Below, in pieces: positions 1 through 8,349 of a DNA stretch of 64,000 nt (positions within the stretch are counted from its first letter, which is position 1; each line of letters opens with the position of its first letter). A program made the position numbers and the translations under genes. Source of the DNA: Streptomyces sp. NL15-2K (lineage in GTDB: Bacteria; Actinomycetota; Actinomycetes; Streptomycetales; Streptomycetaceae); NCBI RefSeq assembly GCF_030551255.1, contig NZ_CP130630.1:9113001-9177000 (forward strand). The letters run 5' to 3'. The notes beneath the pieces were generated by a model, which worked only from the letters and a program-made list of their open reading frames with translations, made no database searches and had not been told where the DNA came from.

Positions 1-216
1 GTCGACCAGGCCCGACGACTTCGCCGCGTCGAAGCGGGGTCTGCGGACATAGCCGAGCCGGTCCAGTGCCTCCGTCACCCGGCGGCGGGTCTCGGGAGCG
101 ACGTCCTCCCGGCCGTTGACGACCTTGGAGGCGGTGGGCACGGAGACCCCCGCCTCCCGGGCCACGACCGCAAGGGTCGGCCCGGCCGTCACGCTCGCGC
201 TCCCCGTACGGACCAT
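1..216 (-). CDS. LacI-family transcriptional regulator, N-terminal part (runs off left edge)
   Basis: The first 72 codons of a LacI/GalR-type repressor are present; the rest lies left of the window. The ATG is at 216-214. Residues 14-60 form the classic LacI helix-turn-helix and hinge: the recognition helix reads GVSVPTASKVVNG, followed by ETRRRVTEALDRLGY. The family binds palindromic operators and responds to sugars. It points away from the window and is downstream, on the same strand, of the GH43 gene at 404-2026, so it may be a local regulator of the sugar unit. A LacI-type operator at 298-313 lies just upstream of its start, which suggests autoregulation. The family call is secure; the effector is unknown. 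Confidence 0.9.
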   Translation of the reverse strand, partial: MVRTGSASVTAGPTLAVVAREAGVSVPTASKVVNGREDVAPETRRRVTEALDRLGYVRRPRFDAAKSSGLVD

Positions 217-403
217 CGGGAACCACCTCTCCGGCCCGCCCGAGGGCCATGAAAGTTTCGACCAGCGCTGCTTCCGCGGGTCGGGAGACCGAACGGATAG
301 TAAGCGCTTCCTACCCTAGGTTCGCCAGCAATACCTCGGGAAGAGGCAGGACTCCGCAGGACTGCGCGGGCCCGCACTTTCGAAACTCCGAACAGTGGTT
401 GCG
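217..403. promoter_or_regulatory. Control region between GH43 gene and lacI: LacI operator plus CGAAA/TTTCG elements
   Basis: No gene is seen in these bases. They hold a good LacI-type operator, TAGTAAGCGCTTCCTA (298-313, core AAGCGCTT). There are also two CGAAA/TTTCG-type elements: TGAAAGTTTCGA at 250-261 and an ACTTTCGAAAC block around 377-386. The operator half AGTAAGCG..TTCC recurs at 5325-5340 and, inverted, at 7994-8009. The region most likely carries the promoter of the leftward lacI gene. Confidence 0.6.
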
Positions 404-2026
404 TCAGTCGGGCAAGCACTCCAGCCGGAAGCCCGTGAAGTCGGCCGTGAAGGCCGCGTCGACCAGGTCCACGGCATGGATACCGGCCATCGACCCGGTG
501 AAACGCAGTTTGGACCCGTAGTCGTCGGAGAGCTTGCTGAAGTCCAGCGCAGGTCCGACCGGCGTACGCACCCCGTCCCGGACGTACCAGAACCGCGCCT
601 GGGCGCCCTCGACCGTCACGCCGAGCGTCAGCGGTCCTTCCGCGTCGACGTCGACGACGGCCGCCTGCCGCGTGCCGAACTCCTCGCGTTCCACCAGACT
701 GAGCACCGTACGGCCGCCGCCGTCCCGCCACTGCTGCCCGCGCTGTTCCTCGCCCTCGGGCTCGGCCCAGGTCAGGTCGAGGGAGAGATAGGCCTCCGTG
801 TTGTACCAGAGCACCAGCCCGGCGGCCTGTGTGAACGTCCGCGGCCGCGCCTCGACGGTGACCTCGGCCTCCGTACGGTGCTCGGTGATCGGCTGGGCGA
901 GCAGACTGTGCGCCCAGCGCGACTCGGGTCCGTGCCGGCCGCGCAGCCGGATCCAGCCGGGGCGGGTGATGGCGTCCGCCCAGGACGGGTCGGGAGCGGC
1001 GCGCAGGGTGCGCCATGGCCAGCCCAACGGGTCGGCGGGGTCGGTGAGGTGGGACGCGGAAGGCTCTGGATCCGCAGATACGTCGGCCTCCGGATCCGTC
1101 GGTACGTCGACCTCGACCACAGGATGCACACCCCCGTGGCGCATCCTCGGCCGGCCCGCCGCGTCCCATGTCACCGCCTGGACCGCCGTCTCCCGGCCCA
1201 GCGTGCAGCGTGGCCCGTCGGGTGTGTGCACCGGACGGGCCGTCAGATGGCTCAGCACCCAGTCGCCGCCCGGCGTCTGCACCAGCTCCGCGTGCCCCGC
1301 CTTCTGCAACGGCAGCGACGGATCGTCCCGGGACGTCAGCAGCGGACGGTCGTCGAGTTCGAACGGGCCGGTGAGCCTGCGACTGCGGGCCATCAGCACG
1401 CCGTGCTCGAAACCTGTGCCTCCTTCCGCCAGTACGAGGTGGTACCAGCCGTCACGCTTCAGCAACTTCGGCCCTTCGATGAGCCGTTCGTGCTGGAGCA
1501 GCAGGTGCGTGTCACCGGCGGGAGCGAGCGTCTCCCGGTCCAGCTCCGTGACGACGATCCCGGCGAAGCGGCGGCCGCCCGGGCGGTGGTCGTTCTGAAG
1601 GTTGAGCAGCCACAGCCTGCCCTCCTCGTGGAAGAGCGCCGGGTCGAAGCCGTGGCTCGCGATGCGACGCGGCGGCGTCCACTTGCCGCCCACCTCCGTC
1701 GCCGTACTGACGTACGTGTCCGTGTCGAAGTAGGGCCTGCCCACGGAGTGCACGATCGAGTAGACCACCCAGAACCGTTCGCCGTCCCAGCTCAGCGACG
1801 GCGCCCAGATGCCGCCCGAGTCGGGGACGCCGGACAGCGAGTCGTCCGGGACCGCGCCCCGGACGTGACCGGCGTACTCCCAGTGCGCCAGGTCCCGGGA
1901 GCGGTGGATCGGGATGGTCGGGAACCACTCGAAGGAGCTCGTGGCCACGTAGTACCAGTCGCCGACGCGGACGAGCGAGGGGTCCGGGGCGAAGCCGCGG
2001 AGGACGGGGTTGCGCAGCAGGGTCAC
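404..2026 (-). CDS. Intracellular GH43 beta-xylosidase / alpha-L-arabinofuranosidase-type enzyme (540 aa)
   Basis: This is a glycoside hydrolase family 43 protein of the XynB/SXA type, which cuts xylo- or arabino-oligosaccharides from the non-reducing end. The three expected catalytic residues are visible: base D15 (GFAPDPS), pKa modulator D128 (GFDPALF) and acid E184 (EGPKLLK). Residues 1-310 are the five-blade propeller. The C-terminal half, rich in beta strands, matches the concanavalin-like accessory domain of this subfamily. There is no signal peptide, so it should act on imported oligosaccharides. The GTG start at 2026 has an AGGGAG ribosome site and sits 22 bp after the permease stop, as the last gene of the ABC operon. 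The exact substrate (xylo- versus arabino-) is not decided by sequence. Confidence 0.88.
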   Translation of the reverse strand: MTLLRNPVLRGFAPDPSLVRVGDWYYVATSSFEWFPTIPIHRSRDLAHWEYAGHVRGAVPDDSLSGVPDSGGIWAPSLSWDGERFWVVYSIVHSVGRPYFDTDTYVSTATEVGGKWTPPRRIASHGFDPALFHEEGRLWLLNLQNDHRPGGRRFAGIVVTELDRETLAPAGDTHLLLQHERLIEGPKLLKRDGWYHLVLAEGGTGFEHGVLMARSRRLTGPFELDDRPLLTSRDDPSLPLQKAGHAELVQTPGGDWVLSHLTARPVHTPDGPRCTLGRETAVQAVTWDAAGRPRMRHGGVHPVVEVDVPTDPEADVSADPEPSASHLTDPADPLGWPWRTLRAAPDPSWADAITRPGWIRLRGRHGPESRWAHSLLAQPITEHRTEAEVTVEARPRTFTQAAGLVLWYNTEAYLSLDLTWAEPEGEEQRGQQWRDGGGRTVLSLVEREEFGTRQAAVVDVDAEGPLTLGVTVEGAQARFWYVRDGVRTPVGPALDFSKLSDDYGSKLRFTGSMAGIHAVDLVDAAFTADFTGFRLECLPD

Positions 2027-2048
2027 GGCAAGGCTCCCTGGATGTCGG

Positions 2049-2954
2049 TCACTTGAGGGCCCCCAGCGTCACGCCCGAACGCCAGTAGCGGCGCATCGCG
2101 ACCATCATGATCGCCATCGGCACGATGGACAGCAGCGCGCCGGTCAGTACCAGGCTGGTCAGGTCGACGCCGGACTCCAGGCGCTTGCCGGACCAGTTGT
2201 ACAGGCCCAGGTTCAGGGTCCAGTTCTCCTCGCCGCGCAGCACGGTGAGGGGGAGGAAGAAGGCGTTCCAGGTGTTGACGAAGGCCAGCAGGAAGACCGT
2301 CGCGCCGCCCGTCGTCATCATCCGCAGCACGATGCTGAAGAAGATCCGCAGCTCGCCCGCGCCGTCGATGCGGGCCGCCTCCAGGAGTTCGAAGGGGATC
2401 GTGGCCTCGGTGTACACCTTGGCCAGGTACACGCTGAACGGGTTGATCAGGCAGGGGATCAGCATCGCCCAGGGCGTGTCGACCAGGCCGATCTCCGAGA
2501 ACAGCAGGTACAGGGGGAGCGTGAGCAGGGCGATCGGGATCAGGAACGAACCCACCACGCACGCGAACACCAGGTTGCGGCCGGGGAAGTCGAAGCGGGC
2601 CAGGCCGTAGCCCGTCGCGAGGGCGAGCAGTGTGCCGCCGAGGGAGCCGACGCCCGCGTACAGGAACGAGTTGGCCGTCCAGCGCAGGAAGATGCCGTCC
2701 TCGTACGTGAACAGCTGCTGCAGGTTGTCCCACAGGTGCCAGCCGGAGAACCACAGGCCGTTGCTCTGGTACAGGCCCGTGCGGTCCTTGGTCGAGGCGA
2801 CGATCAGCCACCACACCGGGAACAGGCTGTAGGCGCTGGCCAGGATCAGACCGATGAGGAGGAAGCGCTGGCCGCCGCGTGAACGACTCGCCGGATCCGG
2901 CCTTTTGAGGCGCCCGACCTGGTGCGTCTTCGTACGTTCTTCGGTGAGCGTCAT
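2049..2954 (-). CDS. Sugar ABC transporter permease, MalG/CUT1 type (301 aa)
   Basis: An inner-membrane permease subunit of a carbohydrate ABC importer (CUT1 family). Six hydrophobic segments are visible after a charged N-terminus. The cytoplasmic EAA loop that docks on the ATPase reads EAARIDGAGELRIFF, around residues 190-205. The C-terminus (SGVTLGALK) is typical of MalG-like subunits. Its start overlaps the stop of the partner permease (TGATG junction at 2952-2956), so the two are translationally coupled. No ATPase gene follows: the GH43 hydrolase comes next. Streptomyces CUT1 importers commonly share the general ATPase MsiK, and I infer that here. Confidence 0.93.
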   Translation of the reverse strand: MTLTEERTKTHQVGRLKRPDPASRSRGGQRFLLIGLILASAYSLFPVWWLIVASTKDRTGLYQSNGLWFSGWHLWDNLQQLFTYEDGIFLRWTANSFLYAGVGSLGGTLLALATGYGLARFDFPGRNLVFACVVGSFLIPIALLTLPLYLLFSEIGLVDTPWAMLIPCLINPFSVYLAKVYTEATIPFELLEAARIDGAGELRIFFSIVLRMMTTGGATVFLLAFVNTWNAFFLPLTVLRGEENWTLNLGLYNWSGKRLESGVDLTSLVLTGALLSIVPMAIMMVAMRRYWRSGVTLGALK

Positions 2955-3838
2955 CAGTCGGCCTCCTTCGAGGTGAGCCGGTAGAACAGGAAGGAGGCGA
3001 CGCCGAGGATCAGGGCGAGCAGCACCGACAGGGAAGCGGCGTAGTGGTAGTTGCCGGCGTTGAACGCCTGGTTGTAGATGATCATGATCGGGGTGAAGCT
3101 GTCACTGACCGTCTGCGGGGTGATGTTCCTGAACAGCGCGGGCTCGTTGAAGATCTGCAGCATCTGGATGATCGAGAGCATGCCGGTCAGTACCAGCGCC
3201 CCCCGCACGTGCGGGATCTTGATGCTCAGCGCGATGCGCTTCTCGGAGGCGCCGTCCAGGCGCGCGGCCTCGAACAGCTCGCGGGGCACGCCCTGGAGCG
3301 CAGAGTAGATGATCACCATGTTGTAGCCGATGCCGTGCCAGGTCAGCAGGTTGCCGATGGACGGCCACACCATCGAGGGCGCGAAGAAGTTCCAGTCGAA
3401 GCCGAACACCTCGCCCAGCGGCGTCAGCGGGCCGACGTCGGGGCTGTAGAGGTTGATCCACACCAGGGCGGCGACCACCCCGGGGATCATGTACGGCACC
3501 AGCAGCATGATCCGGAACCGGCTCGCCACCTTGGAGGTGAGCGCGTCCAGGAACAGCGCCATGAGGAGGCTGATGAGCAGCATCACCGGGATCTGCACGC
3601 AGGCGAACAGCACCACCCGCAGTACCGAGCCCATGAACGCCGAGTCGGTCAGGCCCTGCTGGTAGTTGTCGAGGCCGACGAACTTCTCCGTCGAGCCGCC
3701 GAGCCCGAGCCCGGACTGCTGCACACGGAACAGCGACTGGTAGACCGCGTAGCCGATGGGGAGCAGGTAGAGGAAGACGAAGCCGAGCTGGAAGGGCACC
3801 GTGAAGGCGGCACCCTTCCAGCGCAGAGAGCGAATCAT
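2954..3838 (-). CDS. Sugar ABC transporter permease, MalF/CUT1 type (294 aa)
   Basis: The partner permease of the importer, with six predicted membrane segments and an EAA loop (EAARLDGASEKRIALS). I chose the ATG at 3838 (MIRSLRWKG) rather than the longer open frame to 3898. It lies 11 bp after the binding-protein stop and has a GAGG ribosome site, whereas the longer frame would run into the coding region of the binding protein. It forms a heterodimeric channel with the 2049-2954 product. Substrate is inferred from context: an oligosaccharide related to the GH43 enzyme encoded downstream. Confidence 0.92.
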   Translation of the reverse strand: MIRSLRWKGAAFTVPFQLGFVFLYLLPIGYAVYQSLFRVQQSGLGLGGSTEKFVGLDNYQQGLTDSAFMGSVLRVVLFACVQIPVMLLISLLMALFLDALTSKVASRFRIMLLVPYMIPGVVAALVWINLYSPDVGPLTPLGEVFGFDWNFFAPSMVWPSIGNLLTWHGIGYNMVIIYSALQGVPRELFEAARLDGASEKRIALSIKIPHVRGALVLTGMLSIIQMLQIFNEPALFRNITPQTVSDSFTPIMIIYNQAFNAGNYHYAASLSVLLALILGVASFLFYRLTSKEAD

Positions 3839-3849
3839 CGGACGTTGCC

Positions 3850-5184
3850 TCAGCCCTTGACGCTGATGTTGCGGGACTTCAGGTCGTCGACCGTCCACTT
3901 CTGCATGTGCGCGAGCAGGTCGGTCACCTTCTGCTCCTTGCTGACGACCTTGGCCCAGCCGGCCTGCATCTCGGTGAACATCGCGGTCCAGTTCGGCCCG
4001 TAGACCCAGTCGGTGGTGACGGTGCCCAGGCTGTCGGTGACGATCTTCTTGGCCGGCTCGTAGTTCTTGCCGAGCAGCTTCTCGGAGATCGCCTCACCGA
4101 CGTAGGTGTTGCTGTCCTTCAGCGCCGGCATCACGCCGTTGCCGGTCTCCGGGCTCGCCATCGTCTTGACCGCGTCGGTGTTCGTGGACATCCACAGCGC
4201 CGCCTCGGCGGCCTGCTCCTGGTGCTCGCAGTCCTTGGTCACCAGGGTCACGCTGCCGGTGAGGTTGGTGCCGGCCGGAGTCTTGGCCGGCTCGCCGGTG
4301 AACGTCGGCCAGGGGGACAGGGCCCAGTCGCCGAAGGACTTGGTGAAGTTCTGCACCATGCCGGCCATCTGCCAGGTGGAGATCTGCCGGGTGGCGGTGC
4401 CGCCGTTGTCGTAGTTGCGCTGCACGGCCGCGTAGTCGGCGAAGGACAGCTTGGAGTTCAGGTCGTTGTCGATGATCTCCTGGATCACCTTGGCGGCCTT
4501 CAGGGTGCCCTCGTCCTGGAAGTCCACCTTCCAGGCGTTGCCGTCGACGGAGTACCAGTGCGCCCCGGCCTGCATGGCGAGCACCTCCAGGGTGCTCGGA
4601 TCCTCACCGGCGTAGTTGGTGATCTTGACGCCGTGCTTCTTCAGCTCCTTGCCCGCGGCGATGAACTCGTCCCAGGTGGCGGGGGCCTTGATGCCGTACT
4701 TCTGGAAGAGGTCGGTGCGGTAGATCGTGAAGTTCGGCGAGGAGCTGGTCGGGACGCCGTACATCTTGCCCTGCACCTGCGCGCTCGCCCAGGAACCGGC
4801 GTTGAACTTGTCCTTCTCGCCCTCGACGTACTTCGTGATGTCGGCGAGCGCGTCCTGCGAGACCCAGCTGGTGACGTACTCGGCGGTGTTCTGCACCAGG
4901 CAGGGCGGGTTGCCGGCCTTGACCGCGTTGGTCAGCTGCTTCTGCATGGTCAGCTGGTCGGTGACCTTTGTGTACTTGAGCTGGATGTCCTTGTGCGAGG
5001 CGTTGAACGCCTTCACCACGGCCTCCTGGCCGTTGGCCCAGCCCCAGAAGGGGAGGGTGACCGGACCGGAGGACGCGTCGTCCCCGGAGTCCGAGCCGCC
5101 TCCGCAGGCGGAGAGCAGACCTGTCAGCGCGAGACCCGCGACAGCGGCACGGGCGAACCTTCTCCGGGGGCTGGTGAAGTTCAT
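3850..5184 (-). CDS. Sugar-binding lipoprotein of ABC importer (444 aa)
   Basis: An extracellular solute-binding protein of family 1 (MalE-like), anchored as a lipoprotein. The N-terminus has a basic stretch (RRRFAR), a hydrophobic core and the lipobox LLSAC with the lipidated cysteine at residue 27, followed by a GGGSDSGDD linker. The mature protein has the usual length and a typical Trp/Tyr-rich sugar-binding pattern. Start chosen at 5184 because GAAGGAAC precedes it at good spacing and the signal peptide starts there. It is the first gene of the importer operon; LacI-type operators at 5325-5340 and 5541-5556 lie upstream. Confidence 0.93.
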   Translation of the reverse strand: MNFTSPRRRFARAAVAGLALTGLLSACGGGSDSGDDASSGPVTLPFWGWANGQEAVVKAFNASHKDIQLKYTKVTDQLTMQKQLTNAVKAGNPPCLVQNTAEYVTSWVSQDALADITKYVEGEKDKFNAGSWASAQVQGKMYGVPTSSSPNFTIYRTDLFQKYGIKAPATWDEFIAAGKELKKHGVKITNYAGEDPSTLEVLAMQAGAHWYSVDGNAWKVDFQDEGTLKAAKVIQEIIDNDLNSKLSFADYAAVQRNYDNGGTATRQISTWQMAGMVQNFTKSFGDWALSPWPTFTGEPAKTPAGTNLTGSVTLVTKDCEHQEQAAEAALWMSTNTDAVKTMASPETGNGVMPALKDSNTYVGEAISEKLLGKNYEPAKKIVTDSLGTVTTDWVYGPNWTAMFTEMQAGWAKVVSKEQKVTDLLAHMQKWTVDDLKSRNISVKG

Positions 5185-5580
5185 CTGACGTGTTCCTTCG
5201 GAAAGTAGGGCGCTCTCAGAGAGAGACCAGAGAGGGGAGTGTTCGGCGGCTCGGCGCCGGCCGGGAACGACGGCCGGGGAATCATCGGCTCGCGGTTGCG
5301 GGGGGTACGGCCAAGCGGAAGCTGTAGTAAGCGGTTCCTGGGACGGTAGGCCGACGGTCCTGCTCATAGCAAGAGGTGCGCGGCAATTTGTTACGCCGGT
5401 TTGTCCGTGGGGTTATGTCCGGGCGCAGGTCGGCCGTGCGTCTGTCGGACGGAATGTGCGCAGGTCAGACCTCTGTGGCCAGGATCCCTGCGGCTTGGCA
5501 CGGCTAACCGCATGGTGTCCGGGCAATGATGAAAACACTCAGGAAAACGTTTACGAAACGACCTCCTGTGGCGGCACACG
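5185..5580. promoter_or_regulatory. Upstream region of the sugar importer operon with two LacI-type operators
   Basis: This 396-bp gap between the binding-protein start and the lacI stop has no convincing gene. It holds TAGTAAGCGGTTCCTG (5325-5340), nearly the same as the operator at 298-313. It also holds AGGAAAACGTTTACGA (5541-5556), with the AACGTT core typical of LacI/GalR operators. The first sits about 140 bp upstream of the binding-protein start, the second close behind the lacI stop codon. Together they suggest sugar-responsive repression of the leftward operon. The -10/-35 boxes are not obvious. Confidence 0.55.
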
Positions 5581-6669
5581 TCATGCCCGCCGGGCAGGCG
5601 GTCGCACGGAGTTCCGTACGACGACATGGGTGCCCAGCACCAGATGGTCGCCGTCAGTGCCCCTGCGGCGGCCCGAGCCGCCCTCGCGCCGGTCGGCGAC
5701 CGCGCGCAGGGCCACCCTGCCCATCTCCTCGTAGGGCACGTGCACGGTGGTCAGCTGGGGCGTGAGCTGGGACGCGAGCGGGATGTCGTCGTAGCCGACG
5801 ATCGAGACGTCCTCGGGCACGCGCAGTCCGGCCGCGCGCAGCGCCTGCATCGCGCCCGCGGCGACCACGTCGGTCCCGGCGAGCACCGCCGTGAAGTCCA
5901 GCCCCTCGCGCAGGCTCTCCTCGACGGCGTCGTACCCGTGCTCGTAGTCGTACGGCCCGTGCCGCACCATGCCCGCGTCGAAGGGCACGCCGTAGGCCTC
6001 GAAGGCCCGTTGGGCGCCCTTGAGCCGGCCCTGGGCGGTGGTGAGCTCGGCGTGGCCCGGCAGCACCAGGACCTTGCGGTGACCGGCCGACAGCAGATGG
6101 CTGGCCATCGCATACGCCCCGCCCTCGTTGTCGTAGTCGACCGTCGTGGCCGGTACGTCGCCCTCCAGGGGAGGCCTCCCCACCAGCACGAGGTGGGAGC
6201 CGGCCGCGTCCAGGGAACGGGCGAAGCGGGCCATGCGCAGCTGGTACTCGTCGTAGTCGTAGGCGCCGCCGAGCAGGACCACCGCGGCGACCCCCTGCTG
6301 GCGCATGAGGTTGACCAGCGCGAGTTCCCGCTCCGGGTCGTCCCCGGTGGTGCCGACCAGGGAGAGCCAGCCGCGCAGGGTGGCGGCGCCCTCGACGCCC
6401 TTGGCGACGTGGGCGAAGGCGGCGCCGGTGATGTTGTTGATGAGGATCGCCACCGTGGGCGTGCCGCCGCCGGCGAGGGAGCGGGCGTGGGCGTTGGTGA
6501 CGTAGTCGAGGTCCTGGACGACCTTCATCACCCGGCGGCGCAGGTCCTCCGAGACCGGGTAGTTGCCCGACAGGACGCGCGACACGCTCGCGACGGAGAC
6601 GCCCGCACGCTGAGCCACGTCACGGATCGTGGCCCGTCCGGCGTCGCCGACCGCCTTGCGCTGACTCAC
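5581..6669 (-). CDS. LacI-family transcriptional regulator (362 aa)
   Basis: A full-length LacI/GalR repressor. Residues 13-60 contain the helix-turn-helix (ATIRDVAQRAGVSVASVSRV) and hinge; the rest is the periplasmic-binding-protein-like effector domain, ending in the YDDIPLASQL and TTVHVPYEEMGR blocks. It is transcribed in the same direction as the importer operon downstream and is its likely regulator. It is clearly paralogous to the LacI gene at 19803-20888: both share YDDIP, TTVHVPYEE and LGTHVVVR blocks. The effector sugar is unknown. Confidence 0.95.
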   Translation of the reverse strand: MSQRKAVGDAGRATIRDVAQRAGVSVASVSRVLSGNYPVSEDLRRRVMKVVQDLDYVTNAHARSLAGGGTPTVAILINNITGAAFAHVAKGVEGAATLRGWLSLVGTTGDDPERELALVNLMRQQGVAAVVLLGGAYDYDEYQLRMARFARSLDAAGSHLVLVGRPPLEGDVPATTVDYDNEGGAYAMASHLLSAGHRKVLVLPGHAELTTAQGRLKGAQRAFEAYGVPFDAGMVRHGPYDYEHGYDAVEESLREGLDFTAVLAGTDVVAAGAMQALRAAGLRVPEDVSIVGYDDIPLASQLTPQLTTVHVPYEEMGRVALRAVADRREGGSGRRRGTDGDHLVLGTHVVVRNSVRPPARRA

Positions 6670-6831
6670 CGTTGCGGCTCCTTCACCGTTGGGACCGACT
6701 CGCCCGGCGACTGGGCCAGGGGGTGCCTGGCGGGTCCTGCCGGGATCCGTGGGACGCCCCTCGCCCCCGCGCCGGTGGCGAAACCGTATCCCATTGTTTC
6801 TCCGGGTGGTCGCCTCGCGTCGGCCGCGGCT

Positions 6832-7845
6832 TCACGCCACACGGGCCAGGTCCGAGTGCCGCACCTCATGGGCCGGCGGCAGGCCTCCCACCAGGCGTTC
6901 CAGTTCCTCCACGACGATACGGCCGAGGCGTTCCAGCTCGTTGCCGAGCGAGCCCGCGATGTGCGGGGTGAGGAAGACGTTGGGCAGGCGGTAGAGCGGG
7001 GAGCCGGCGGGCAGTGGCTCGGGCTCGGTGACGTCGAGGATCGCGTGCAGCCGGCCGGAGACCAGCTCGTCGGTGAGCGCGTCGGGGTCGACCAGGGCGC
7101 CGCGGGAGGTGTTGATCAGCACGCCGCCGTCCTGGATGAGGGCCAGTCGCTCGCCGTCGAGCATGCGGTAGGTCTCGGGGATGTCGGGGGCGTGCAGGGT
7201 GACGATGTCGCTGTGCCGGAGCAGGTCCTCCAGCGGCAGCAGTTCGGCGCCCAGGGCGGCGGCCTCGGCGGGGCTGACGTACGGGTCGTGCAGGAGTACC
7301 GCGAAGTCGAACGGCCGCAGGAGCTCCAGCAGCCGTCTGCCCACCCGGGACGCGCCGATGACCCCGATCCGGCGGCCGACGTTGCCCGTGGTGGCCGTCT
7401 CGGCGGGGGTCGGGTAGGCGTGGGTGCCGCGGAAGCGCTCGCGGTGCGTGAACGTGTCCTTCCCGGCGAGCAGGATCATGGCGAGCGTGTACTCCGCGAC
7501 CGGCAGGGCGTTGCCGGTCACCGCGCTGGAGACGGTGATGCCGCGTTCCCACAGGGCCCCGCTGACCAGGGAGCGGACCGAACCGGCCGCGTGCAGGACC
7601 GTACGCAGCCGGGGGGTGGCGGCGAGGACGCCGGCGTCGAGCTGGGGACAGCCCCAGCCGGTGATCAGGACCTCGGCCTCGGCCAGGGCTTCGGCCGCCT
7701 TCGGGTCGGCGAAGTCCTGGACGACGAGCGCGGCGTCGAGGTCGGCCGCCCGGGTCAGCCGGGCCATGAGCGGCGGCGGGAAGAGCAGTGGGAGGTGCAC
7801 GGGATCCATCGCGAACACGGCCCTTGGAGGCTGCGGGCTGGGCAT
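6832..7845 (-). CDS. D-isomer-specific 2-hydroxyacid dehydrogenase (337 aa)
   Basis: An NAD(P)-dependent oxidoreductase that interconverts 2-keto and D-2-hydroxy acids. The Rossmann motif is slightly unusual, GVIGASRVGRRL (GxSxxG rather than GxGxxG). The catalytic Arg (TSRGALVD), Glu (DVTEPEPLP) and His (TPHIAGS) are all present in order, and the length is normal. The start has a clean AGGAGA ribosome site. It diverges from the importer at 8350-11563 across a 504-bp control region. In uronate or aldonate breakdown such enzymes reduce keto-acid intermediates, which would suit a pectin locus, but the substrate is an inference. Confidence 0.9.
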   Translation of the reverse strand: MPSPQPPRAVFAMDPVHLPLLFPPPLMARLTRAADLDAALVVQDFADPKAAEALAEAEVLITGWGCPQLDAGVLAATPRLRTVLHAAGSVRSLVSGALWERGITVSSAVTGNALPVAEYTLAMILLAGKDTFTHRERFRGTHAYPTPAETATTGNVGRRIGVIGASRVGRRLLELLRPFDFAVLLHDPYVSPAEAAALGAELLPLEDLLRHSDIVTLHAPDIPETYRMLDGERLALIQDGGVLINTSRGALVDPDALTDELVSGRLHAILDVTEPEPLPAGSPLYRLPNVFLTPHIAGSLGNELERLGRIVVEELERLVGGLPPAHEVRHSDLARVA

Positions 7846-8349
7846 GTCTCTCCTGACAACACACTTGGTGGAAACATTTTCTGAAAGCGTCTTCTACCGT
7901 AGGTCTGGCAGCGAGGGACGGTCAATCGGCAGGATGGACTACCGAGCGCGGCAGTCGGTTGACTGGAAACGGTCGCCGGGGTGGCGGATGGGTTGGAAAC
8001 GCTTACTGAGCGTTCCCGGCCGTTTCCGGGTCCCTCGGTGGATCGATCGGCTCTCGCTCCGGCGCAGCAACCGGTTCCCGCGCAGCTGGCCGGAGATCGC
8101 TGTCCAGGACCTGTGTCCTCTGCGCGGGCCGGGCCGCGTTCCCCCGGTCCCGTTCGACCGGTCGGCCTGTGACGCCGAGGTTACAGAGTCCTTTCGAAAG
8201 TTGGTCAAGACTCTTGACGCAGTTTCCGGACAGGAAGAAGCTCCTCCTCAACGCACGACAACCGGTTGCCGAGCCCGGAACGTGGCCGAATCCAAACCCG
8301 ATCCATGGTCGAAATCCCGAACAGAACGAAGCAGGAGGTGGCGCGATTC
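7846..8349. promoter_or_regulatory. Divergent control region with several operator-like palindromes
   Basis: There is no gene in this 504-bp divergent intergenic region. Elements seen are GGAAACATTTTCTG (7870-7883) and TGAAAGCGTCTTC (7882-7894) next to the dehydrogenase start. TGGAAACGCTTACTGA (7994-8009) is the inverse of the AGTAAGCG operator class. A perfect palindrome CTTTCGAAAG lies at 8191-8200, a TTGACG at 8214-8219, and the palindrome CAACCGGTTG at 8259-8268. The AACCGGTT core recurs at 20922-20935 upstream of the second lacI gene. I infer control by at least one LacI repressor. Confidence 0.55.
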